From Campylobacter hyointestinalis subsp. lawsonii (GTDB lineage: Bacteria; Campylobacterota; Campylobacteria; Campylobacterales; Campylobacteraceae), in assembly GCF_013372165.1 (NCBI RefSeq), contig NZ_CP053828.1, forward strand, positions 992,001 to 1,056,000: 64,000 bases of DNA, given 5' to 3'. Each line of letters opens with the position of its first letter. The first letter of the stretch is position 1. Positions 56,901-64,000 of the stretch are shown here, piece after piece. A model generated the notes under the pieces. It was not told the origin of the DNA. It made no database searches and worked only from the letters and a program-made list of their open reading frames with translations. Both the position numbers and the translations under genes were made by a program.

Positions 56901-58953
56901 CATTGCTAGTAAAATAGGCAATAGAATTAGATTTATATGCGATGACTTAAACGAACTTAGCGACGAAAGAAGATTAGAAGCAGATATTCTTAAATTTGAC
57001 GAGATCACAAGTGTAAGAGTAAATAAGGCTGCAAAAAGTATCATTGTAACTCATAATTCTAGTTTAAATACACTGCTTAAGCGTTTGCAAAGTATAGAAA
57101 TAAAGCAGTTAAAAAATAAAAAAGAAGAGCCAAGCAAAGCTGAAATTTATAAATCGATAGCTATTTTGGCACTTAGTGCTTTAAATAATAATGCTAAATT
57201 TAATAAATTAGCTTCATTATACGGTTCGATAAATTTACTAAAAGCCGGATCTTATGAGCTATTTAGCGAAGGTCTTACTAGCAAAACGCTTGAGGCTTTA
57301 GCAGTCGGTGTTAGCCTTGCAAGAGGAGACTACGGAGCGGCAAATGGTACAAATTTGCTTTTAAATTTAGGCGAATATATAGAAGAAAGCACCGTCCATA
57401 AAAGTGACGATCTCATAAAAGAACTAGCAAAACCTAGCATAAAAGAGGCTTGGATAGAGATAAAAAAAGACGGCAAAAACGAGCTAGTTTTGGTAAATAC
57501 GAATGATATAAAAAAAGGAGATATTGTAGTAGTATCTACTGGCGAGAGCATAGCTATCGACGGATATATCGTAGAAGGAAGTGCAAGTATAAATCAAGTC
57601 AGTATGACAGGAGAGGCTGAGCCTATAAAAAAAGAGCGAGGCGATCTTGTTATGAGTGGCACTATAGTCGAAGAAGGACGTATAAAAATATGGGCTGAGC
57701 TCATAGGAGAAGAAACAACGACGAATCGTATCAAAAAATACATTCAGTCAAGCCTAAATGAAAAATCAAACATAGGGCTAAAAGCTACAAAACTAGCAAA
57801 TAAATTAGTCCCGGTCACCTTAGGGCTTGCAGGACTTAGCTATTTGATAAATAAAAATACTATGTCAATGGCTTCGGTGTTACAAGCAGATTATTCGTGT
57901 GCTCTTAAGCTAGCCACTCCAGTTGCTTTTAAAACTAGCATTAGTATATGCGGAAGAGATGGAATACTCATAAAAGGTGCAAAAGCTATAGAAGCGCTAA
58001 GCGCGGCTGATACTTTTGTATTTGACAAAACAGGAACGCTCACTTATGGAAACTTAAGCGTAAGCGAAATTTATAGCTTCGATGAAAACATAAGCCCAAA
58101 TGAGCTTTTAAATTTAAGCGCAAGTGCCGAAGAACACTATTTTCATCCAGTAGCAGAAGCCATAGTAAAAGCAGCGCGCCAAAGAGGCTTTCATCATATT
58201 CATCATGAAGAGGTTGAATTTATAGTAGCTCATGGCGTAAAGACGACTGTAAAAGGCAAAGAAGTTATCATAGGTAGTCGTCACTTTTTAGAAGATGATG
58301 AAATGGTGGATTTTAGAGCGCACAAAGACAGGCTAGACATTTTAGAAAATAGTGGTTTAGCTCTACTTTATATAGCTTATGATAAAAAACTCATAGGAGT
58401 TATAGCTTTAAAAGATGAGATAAGAGCTAATGCAAGAGATTGCATCTCAAAACTAAAAGAATACGGCGTAAAAGAGATAATAATGCTAAGCGGAGATATA
58501 AAAAGCAAAGCTGAAGAAGTTGCAAAAAATCTAGGTATAGACAGAGTCTTTGCAAACTGTTTGCCTACTGATAAAGCAAAGATTATCGAAAATTTAAGAA
58601 ATTCGGGTAAAAAAGTAGCTTTCATAGGAGACGGGATAAATGACGCTCCAAGCTTAGTTAAAGCTAATGTCGGCATAAGTATGAGTAAAGGCGCAGATAT
58701 CGCAAAAGCGAGTGCAGATATAAGTCTTTTAAAAGACGATATATGCTCAGTAGCAAAAGTAAAGCTCATAGCAAACAAAACAATGGATAAGATAAATACA
58801 AATTTCAAAGCTACAGTAGGTATAAACTCAGCCATTTTACTAGGGGCTACTCTTGGTAAGCTAAACCCTATCCAAACCGCAGTTTTACATAATGGAACAA
58901 CCATAGCACTACTTTTAAATTCACTAAATACGAGGAACACTAATGCAAGATAA
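56887..58953 (+). CDS. Atypical P1B-type heavy-metal ATPase
   Basis: 688 aa. An N-terminal HMA2-like module (GNRIRFICDDLNELSD) lacks CxxC. The actuator-domain loop MTGEAEP has T241-G242-E243; D380 in FDKTGTLT is the phospho-acceptor; the P1B-specific HP dipeptide is H420-P421; then GDGINDAPSL. All core ATPase residues are present. The membrane motif, normally CPC, CPH or SPC, reads DYSCALKLATP (S337-C338): the invariant proline is lost. The His-rich run FHHIHHEE follows the HP site. The transmembrane segments are weak and fewer than usual. The substrate is unknown. It overlaps genes on both sides. Confidence 0.88.
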   Translation: MQKISIASKIGNRIRFICDDLNELSDERRLEADILKFDEITSVRVNKAAKSIIVTHNSSLNTLLKRLQSIEIKQLKNKKEEPSKAEIYKSIAILALSALNNNAKFNKLASLYGSINLLKAGSYELFSEGLTSKTLEALAVGVSLARGDYGAANGTNLLLNLGEYIEESTVHKSDDLIKELAKPSIKEAWIEIKKDGKNELVLVNTNDIKKGDIVVVSTGESIAIDGYIVEGSASINQVSMTGEAEPIKKERGDLVMSGTIVEEGRIKIWAELIGEETTTNRIKKYIQSSLNEKSNIGLKATKLANKLVPVTLGLAGLSYLINKNTMSMASVLQADYSCALKLATPVAFKTSISICGRDGILIKGAKAIEALSAADTFVFDKTGTLTYGNLSVSEIYSFDENISPNELLNLSASAEEHYFHPVAEAIVKAARQRGFHHIHHEEVEFIVAHGVKTTVKGKEVIIGSRHFLEDDEMVDFRAHKDRLDILENSGLALLYIAYDKKLIGVIALKDEIRANARDCISKLKEYGVKEIIMLSGDIKSKAEEVAKNLGIDRVFANCLPTDKAKIIENLRNSGKKVAFIGDGINDAPSLVKANVGISMSKGADIAKASADISLLKDDICSVAKVKLIANKTMDKINTNFKATVGINSAILLGATLGKLNPIQTAVLHNGTTIALLLNSLNTRNTNAR

Positions 58954-59206
58954 ATTTGATATAATAAGCGGAAAATTATTAGATATAGAGTTTCAAAGAA
59001 GCGCTGCTAAGATAGCGATGAGCACTAGTCTAGCAATACTAGCCATAACGGCTTTAAATTTAAAAAATAGACAAGCCGCGAAGTTGCACACGGTATCTGG
59101 AGTGGCTTTAATAGGATTTAGCGTCTGGCATGCTAGTCTTTATGGAACGAAATATGCTAAATTTTTAAACGAACGAAGTAGAAAGAAGGCTAAAAAAGAT
59201 ATATGA
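58943..59206 (+). CDS. Small membrane protein with a paired-histidine helix
   Basis: 87 aa with two hydrophobic segments, AAKIAMSTSLAILAITAL and LHTVSGVALIGFSVWHASLY. In the second, two His residues 14 positions apart in an L-H-x3-G...W-H pattern resemble the haem-binding helices of DUF4405/b-type cytochrome-like proteins. A basic tail ends it. Overlaps the ATPase gene by 11 bp and the lipoprotein gene by 4. Haem binding is inference. Confidence 0.65.
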   Translation: MQDKFDIISGKLLDIEFQRSAAKIAMSTSLAILAITALNLKNRQAAKLHTVSGVALIGFSVWHASLYGTKYAKFLNERSRKKAKKDI

Positions 59207-59607
59207 AAAAACTTTACATTTTGACTTTTGCACTACTTTTTAGTGCATGTACAAATCAAGCTAGCACGGTTAAAAACACTCAGATATTAGAGCAAGAAAC
59301 TTCAAATTTGCAGACGCAAAATGACGAAGTTAGCTACGATATAGAAGTTGGTTATATGAGTATAGATGAGCAAAATCAAAAAGATATAGTGCTGATGTAT
59401 AAAGATATATTGTCTGATGTAAATTTAAAAGCGCAAACAAAAGACACACAAGCAAATTTGATAGGAAAAACGAAAATAAGCCAAAAAGTTTTTGAAAAAA
59501 CAGCTGCGGACATAGCTAGGTACTTAAGAGATATTAGAAAAACAGACGGAAAAATATACGTACAATACGACTTTGATGAAAAAGTACTTTATAGCGGAAA
59601 GTTTTAG
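59203..59607 (+). CDS. Lipoprotein at the end of the P-type ATPase operon
   Basis: 134 aa. Signal peptide YILTFALLFSAC with a lipobox FSAC (C16), then a Thr/Gln-rich linker and a small mixed domain (EVGYMSIDEQNQKDIVLMY, KVFEKTAADIARYLRDI). No family recognised. It overlaps the previous gene by 4 bp (ATGA) and is the last gene of the operon. Confidence 0.7.
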   Translation: MKKLYILTFALLFSACTNQASTVKNTQILEQETSNLQTQNDEVSYDIEVGYMSIDEQNQKDIVLMYKDILSDVNLKAQTKDTQANLIGKTKISQKVFEKTAADIARYLRDIRKTDGKIYVQYDFDEKVLYSGKF

Positions 59608-59858
59608 AATTTATAAGCATTTAACCAAATTTAGACGCTAAGTTCAAGCAAAAATCAACTAAATTTACTGATATGCAAAAGCAAGTTTTACTTAAATTTG
59701 CCCATAAGTCTATTGCAGTCTTTAAGCATCAAACTAATCTCTTAAAGCAGTAAGACTTAGTAACCATGCTTTTGCAAATTTTAGTCTGTCTTAGATAAAA
59801 AAGATGAGCTTACCTAAAATACGCCATAAGCTAGTCTCTTAAAATGCTTGATCCTGCC

Positions 59859-61880
59859 TTAATTGCTGATTTCCTTGATATCTGCGATACGTAAAAACGC
59901 TTTATAGATCTGAGCGATGAGAGCCTTGCGGTTTGCTTTGATACTCTCATTTTCGTGGTTTATCATCACGCTATCAAAGAATTTATCAATATATGGTTTT
60001 AGCCCAAAAAGACTCTCAAGATAATCTTTTGCATTCTCTTCATCTAAATTTAAACTTTTAAATTTAGAGTTTAGTTCTTTTTCGCTTTCATCTTCAAAGA
60101 GCACTTCATTTACAGCGCAAATCTCAGCATCTTTTATGATATTTGCAAGTCTTTTAAATGTAGAAAAACTCTCTTTAAAATCATCTTTTTTACAAATTTC
60201 GTTTAAAGCTAAAATGTTTAAATTTAGCTTTTTGATGTCGCTCTCACCGCTATTTATACAAGCTTTGACAACTGAAGGATTAGCATCTTGCATAGAGTAA
60301 AGTCTATCGTATATAAAGTTTTCAAGCAAGCTTATATCAAATTCTTTATAATTTGATTTTATAGCATTTAAAACGATTTTAACATCAAAATTTATACCTA
60401 AATTTAAAACTATCTTGATAAGACCGCTAGCAGCCCTTCTAAGCGCGTAAGGATCCTTTGTGCCACTAGGTATTTTATTTATACTAAAAAGTCCCATAAG
60501 CGTGTCTAGCTTATTTGAGAGCGCAACTATACTAGCAAACAGAGTTCTAGGACATCTGCTTCCTTCTCCACTTGGTAAATACTGCTCCCTAAGCGCTTCT
60601 ATGACAAATGGATTTTCTCTTCTGTAAGCTGCGTAATAAGCACCCATAATGCCTTGTAAATTTGTAAATTCATAAACCATACTAGTAGCTAGATCTGCTT
60701 TAGAAAGCATCACAGCGCGATCAAGCTCGTCTTCATAGTCGCCATCAAACTCGATCTTTAATTCTTTATCATAAAATCCGCTTAAAGTCCTTGCGACAAA
60801 TCGCTCACGAATTTCTTTATCATACATACTTCCAAGTTCGTTTAGATACGATATTTGTTTTAGTTTTTCACTACTAAACTCAGCAGCTAAATCACTCTCC
60901 CAAAAGAATTTAGCATCGCTAAGACGAGCTCTTAGTACTTTTTCATTTCCTTTTACTATGAGTGTTTTATCATCGCTTAAAGCGTTGCTTACCACTATAA
61001 AATGATTGCTTAACTTTTCATTTTTGTCTATCAGTGGAAAATAACGTTGATTTTCTTTCATCGAAGTGATGATGACTTCAGAAGGAACTTCTAAAAACTC
61101 TTTTTCAAAAGTGCCAAGTAGAGCCGTTGGGAACTCTGTTATGGCTACAACTTCGTCTAAAAGTTCAAAGTCAAGCTCTATCTTAAGACCGCTTGAGGCT
61201 TCTATCTCTTTAAATTCTCTAAGTATTTTAGCTTTTCTATCCGTGCTTTTAAGCATAATACCAAATTTAGGTAGAAGTTCAAAGTACTCATCTATGGTAT
61301 TAAATTTAATAGGTTCATATCCGTATCTTCTATGAGGATAAAACGCCTTATCGCTTTTTACTCCCATTAACTCACACTCAACGCTTTCATTATCAAGCAT
61401 ACAGATGAGTGAGCGGATCGGGCGGATAAACTCATATTCGCCACTTCCCCAACGCATAGACTTTCCAAAATTTAAAGAACTTACAAATTTAGAGATCATT
61501 TCTGGTAAAAGTTCGCTTGTAAGCTTTCCTTTTTGAACGCTTTTATAGTATAAAACCTCTTTGCCCTTTATATCTTTAAACTCAAGCTTGGCTTCGCTTA
61601 TCCCACATTTATTAGCAAAACTTTTTGCAGCCGCACTCCAAACTCCATTTTGAAGTGCTACAGCTTTTGGAGCACCTATAAACTCTACTTCTATATCTTT
61701 TGAAAACTCAGGGATCTCGCCACTTATCATCAATCTTCTAGGCGTAAATTCAAACTCAAATTTAGACTCAAGCCCATAAACATCCAGCAAATTTTTCCAT
61801 TTTGGAACTATATTTTTTAACTCTTTTAAAAAAGGAATCGCCGGCAGTTCTTCTACGCCAATCTCTATCAATAATCTCAT
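59859..61880 (-). CDS. glyS: Glycyl-tRNA synthetase beta subunit
   Basis: 673 aa, the large subunit of the alpha2-beta2 bacterial glycyl-tRNA synthetase. It has the beta-specific N terminus RLLIEIGVEELPAIPF, FEFTPRRLMISGEIP, AFYPHRRYGYEPI, an HD-like central domain and the C-terminal anticodon-binding DALR-type domain. The alpha subunit (glyQ) is not in the window. Downstream, 59608-59858 holds no gene. Confidence 0.97.
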   Translation of the reverse strand: MRLLIEIGVEELPAIPFLKELKNIVPKWKNLLDVYGLESKFEFEFTPRRLMISGEIPEFSKDIEVEFIGAPKAVALQNGVWSAAAKSFANKCGISEAKLEFKDIKGKEVLYYKSVQKGKLTSELLPEMISKFVSSLNFGKSMRWGSGEYEFIRPIRSLICMLDNESVECELMGVKSDKAFYPHRRYGYEPIKFNTIDEYFELLPKFGIMLKSTDRKAKILREFKEIEASSGLKIELDFELLDEVVAITEFPTALLGTFEKEFLEVPSEVIITSMKENQRYFPLIDKNEKLSNHFIVVSNALSDDKTLIVKGNEKVLRARLSDAKFFWESDLAAEFSSEKLKQISYLNELGSMYDKEIRERFVARTLSGFYDKELKIEFDGDYEDELDRAVMLSKADLATSMVYEFTNLQGIMGAYYAAYRRENPFVIEALREQYLPSGEGSRCPRTLFASIVALSNKLDTLMGLFSINKIPSGTKDPYALRRAASGLIKIVLNLGINFDVKIVLNAIKSNYKEFDISLLENFIYDRLYSMQDANPSVVKACINSGESDIKKLNLNILALNEICKKDDFKESFSTFKRLANIIKDAEICAVNEVLFEDESEKELNSKFKSLNLDEENAKDYLESLFGLKPYIDKFFDSVMINHENESIKANRKALIAQIYKAFLRIADIKEISN

Positions 61881-61933
61881 CTTTCATCTCCATTTTTCAT
61901 TATAAATACAAATAGCTTTATAGTGCTAAAAAC

Positions 61934-62101
61934 TTATTTATCTTTTTTATTTTCTTCATTTTGCTTTGCTTCTTTTCTTTTAGCTATTATCTCATCTCTA
62001 ATGCGGTTTTTTTCCATCATCTGACGATTAAATCCTACCACAAAAACAAACACAAACAAAACTATCAAAATCCACATTAAAAAATTCAAAAAATCACTCA
62101 A
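61934..62101 (-). CDS. 55-residue membrane protein (short gene, TTG start)
   Basis: Short gene on the minus strand between glyS and the EEP nuclease. A TTG at 62101 lies seven bases after AAGGAG and overlaps the nuclease stop; an in-frame ATG at 62077 has no ribosome site. The protein has one transmembrane helix (FLMWILIVLFVFVFVVGF), then a highly charged helix (MMEKNRIRDEIIAKRKEAKQ). It resembles small inner-membrane anchoring proteins; function unknown. Gene reality is supported by coupling, RBS and clean membrane topology. Confidence 0.7.
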   Translation of the reverse strand: MSDFLNFLMWILIVLFVFVFVVGFNRQMMEKNRIRDEIIAKRKEAKQNEENKKDK

Positions 62102-63374
62102 CTATAAGCTCCTTTTGCCCGCGGTAGCTCCAAACTAAAACATTTTTAAAGTCATAGATACCATCTTTTAAACTTCTAAATTTACTATAAATTTTAAATT
62201 TTTGCGAGTTTATGTACGCATAACCATCTTTTAATTCTAAACTTACAGAGTGCAAGACATCTCCGCTCCTAGCCATACTTAAATCACTAGAGCTAAGCAT
62301 AAAATCTTTTAGGTTCTCATAGGCTCCTGTTTGAACGCTATTTATATCAAAATTTGTGATTTCGAGATTTCCTTTATACTCTTTTGTTTCAAAAACGCTC
62401 ATATCGATTTTTGTGCCAAGAGGAAGTTTTTTATCCGTAAAAACATAAATTCCACGTCTATTTTCATCGCTTATAACAAAACCTTTATCATCGCGGTAAA
62501 TCAAAACACCGATTATCCTTGAAGGTTCGTTGCTAGGTTTATAAATTTCATTTATATTTTTTAATTGTAAATTTTGCATTTTTTGTTCATCTAAGATAAC
62601 AACATAAATCGGATAATGATCTGAGGCGCTGCTTTTATCATAAACGCTAAAACTATTTTTTTTATATATCAGATCACCGCCACTAAAAAAATCATTACTA
62701 AGCATTATATGATCTATAGCGCTCCCTCTTACATGGGACTTTCTTTGCCAAGAATTTAGAAATTCCCACATATTTTTAAACTCACCATTTAACTCATTTA
62801 GCAAAAAGCCATATCCAAAATCGCTATTTAGATCGCCTAAGATTACAGCGTGTTTTTCGCCTTTAGCGGCGTTTATTAGCGTATCTGCAGCTATTTTTCT
62901 ATATCTTAAGCCATTTTTATAAGCTGGTAAATGAGCGGTAAAAAGCTTTATTTTTTCTTTGGCAAACGCTATTTCTATCATTAAAATCGGTCTTGTTTTT
63001 ACACCATTTACGTTAAATATTTTACTACTTACAATAGGCTTTTTAGACAAAAAACCAAGCCCAAATGGCGAATTTTTATCACTTATGGCAAATTTAAAAT
63101 ACTTATAGCCTGATTTGATAGCTAAGTCTTTTAAAACTCCCTCATTTTCTATCTCTTGAAGTGCGATAACATCGGCATTTATGGATTTTATAACATTACT
63201 GATTTGGTTTAGTTTATGAGAATATTTGGCGTTATTCCATTTACCATCTCTAAAATCTTTATATTCGTTACCATTTTGTGTGCCATCAAATAAATTTTCA
63301 GTGTTAAAAGTAGCGATTTTAAGCTCAGCGCAAAATGCAAACACGCAGATAAAAAGTATGATCAAAACTCGCAA
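62094..63374 (-). CDS. Exported endonuclease/exonuclease/phosphatase-family protein
   Basis: 426 aa. Signal peptide VLIILFICVFAFCA, then an EEP (DNase I-like) domain: ATFNTENLFDG (Asn/Glu metal site), IALQEIENEG (catalytic Glu), LFTAHLPAYKNG, ILGDLNSDF (Asp/Asn) and SASDHYPIYVV (SDH). All catalytic residues are present. The C-terminal 150 residues are a beta-rich domain of unknown type. It should be a periplasmic or secreted nuclease or phosphatase. It overlaps trmL by 13 bp and the small gene downstream by 8. Confidence 0.88.
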   Translation of the reverse strand: MRVLIILFICVFAFCAELKIATFNTENLFDGTQNGNEYKDFRDGKWNNAKYSHKLNQISNVIKSINADVIALQEIENEGVLKDLAIKSGYKYFKFAISDKNSPFGLGFLSKKPIVSSKIFNVNGVKTRPILMIEIAFAKEKIKLFTAHLPAYKNGLRYRKIAADTLINAAKGEKHAVILGDLNSDFGYGFLLNELNGEFKNMWEFLNSWQRKSHVRGSAIDHIMLSNDFFSGGDLIYKKNSFSVYDKSSASDHYPIYVVILDEQKMQNLQLKNINEIYKPSNEPSRIIGVLIYRDDKGFVISDENRRGIYVFTDKKLPLGTKIDMSVFETKEYKGNLEITNFDINSVQTGAYENLKDFMLSSSDLSMARSGDVLHSVSLELKDGYAYINSQKFKIYSKFRSLKDGIYDFKNVLVWSYRGQKELIVE

Positions 63375-63850
63375 ATCTCATCCCTAAAATCAAATTCATC
63401 TATATTTTGGCGAATAGCTTCATAAGTCACTATACCTACACTTGTTGCTAAATTTAGACTTCTACCATCATTTGTCATAGGTATGGTTATGCAGTTTTTT
63501 TTATTTAAACGCATAAGATCAAGTGGCAATCCGCTCGTTTCAGAACCAAAAAATATAAAATCTCCTTTTTGAAATTTAGCATTGAAATAAAGCCGGTTTG
63601 TCTTTGTCGTAGCAAAAAAAAATCTATCTTTAAATTTAGTATTTATACTTAAAAACTGCTCCAAACTATCCCAAATTTTTGGATCTAATTTAGCCCAATA
63701 GTCAAGCCCAGCACGGCGTAAATGTTTATCATCTATCTCAAACCCCAAAGGCTTAATGATATGTAGTTTGCAGCCTGAATTTACACACATTCTTCCGATA
63801 CTTCCTGTGTTTGTATGGATCTGCGGATTTACTAAAACTATATTAAACAT
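63362..63850 (-). CDS. trmL: tRNA (cytidine(34)-2'-O)-methyltransferase
   Basis: SPOUT (SpoU) methyltransferase that modifies the wobble base of tRNA-Leu isoacceptors. 162 aa, the usual length. Motifs: VLVNPQIHTNTGSIGRMC at the N terminus, FFGSETSGLP (motif 2) and IPMTNDGRSLNLATSVGIVTYEA (motif 3, split here as MTNDGRSLNLATS). The ATG abuts the purU stop codon, and the gene overlaps the nuclease gene by 13 bp. Confidence 0.93.
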   Translation of the reverse strand: MFNIVLVNPQIHTNTGSIGRMCVNSGCKLHIIKPLGFEIDDKHLRRAGLDYWAKLDPKIWDSLEQFLSINTKFKDRFFFATTKTNRLYFNAKFQKGDFIFFGSETSGLPLDLMRLNKKNCITIPMTNDGRSLNLATSVGIVTYEAIRQNIDEFDFRDEICEF

Positions 63851-64000
63851 CTAAAAAATCACCGTTTTATTTCCATATACAAAAACGCGCTCGTCAAAAA
63901 CAAGATCTAAAGCATTGCCAAGCACTACTTTTTCGACATTTCTTCCGGCTCTTTGCATATCTTTCCAAGTCATTTCGTGATTTACCCTTATAACGTCTTG
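63851..64000 (-). CDS. purU: Formyltetrahydrofolate deformylase, C-terminal part (runs off the window)
   Basis: Minus-strand frame open to the window edge; 49 residues ending in ERVFVYGNKTVIF with a TAG at 63851-63853. QDVIRVNHEMTWKDMQRAGR and VEKVVLGNAL match the C terminus of PurU, which hydrolyses 10-formyl-THF to formate and THF. The stop codon directly precedes the trmL start codon, so the genes are coupled. Confidence 0.85.
   Translation of the reverse strand, partial: QDVIRVNHEMTWKDMQRAGRNVEKVVLGNALDLVFDERVFVYGNKTVIF

Noticed and set aside
59608-59858. Gene or RNA between the lipoprotein and glyS
   Set aside because: Repeated short words (CTCTTAAA, GCCATAAG) but no open frame or clear fold on either strand.

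Overview
The window is AT-rich, densely coded, bacterial chromosomal DNA from an epsilonproteobacterium, almost certainly a Campylobacter. The basis is protein content and gene order: DUF2018 - exported protein - polyprenyl synthetase - hemA - proS - fxsA - hemC, ftsK next to flgL, J-domain protein - Bpt - small protein - pycA, and valS - metN - metI all follow arrangements known from C. jejuni. Genes such as gabD-like, fumC and a very long FlgL, plus constant use of the word AAATTTA, fit the C. fetus / C. hyointestinalis side of the genus, but the species is an inference. No rRNA gene, intact tRNA, insertion sequence or CRISPR array was seen.

Layout. 1-6.1 kb: end of an unidentified gene, then a seven-gene minus-strand operon for tetrapyrrole synthesis (hemA, hemC), prolyl-tRNA synthetase and isoprenoid chain synthesis. 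6.1-12.6 kb: ftsK, the hook-filament junction gene flgL with a clear sigma-54 promoter, and a Pit phosphate transporter. 12.6-17.6 kb: pdxA-pdxJ, then J-domain protein - Bpt - small protein - pycA. 17.6-23.1 kb: a scar-like stretch with a YafQ-type toxin-antitoxin pair, a 3' fragment of an initiator tRNA, htpG under a consensus promoter overlapped by a CIRCE operator, a decayed gene remnant, and an acetyl-CoA hydrolase/transferase gene broken by one stop codon. 23.1-31.6 kb: UvrD-family helicase, fumC, valS, an exported DsrE-like protein and the methionine ABC transporter genes metN-metI.

31.8-37.9 kb: a block separates metI from its binding-protein gene metQ. It holds thiD and five exported proteins (a COG3014-like lipoprotein, YcfL-like, LpoB-like, an unrecognised DUF6844-like protein and a CsgG-like protein). 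The promoter of the first three carries an eight-G tract just upstream of its -10 box, which suggests phase variation; the last two are bracketed by related inverted repeats. 38-54.8 kb: metQ, rpmB, a K+ channel with a degenerate RCK domain, argJ, a DMT exporter, an aldehyde dehydrogenase, a sulfur operon (metY - Rrf2 regulator - cysK), acpS, fliL, a FAH-family hydrolase, argD, a TRIC channel, a two-component system with a secreted partner, and an M23 peptidase.

55.1-59.6 kb: a tightly overlapping eight-gene plus-strand operon built around an atypical P1B-type ATPase. Around it are an HMA2-like protein, several small glycine-rich membrane proteins, a membrane protein with a paired-histidine helix and a lipoprotein. 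This is the best candidate for an undescribed system here. 59.9-64 kb: glyS, a 55-residue membrane protein with a TTG start, an exported EEP-family nuclease, trmL and the end of purU.
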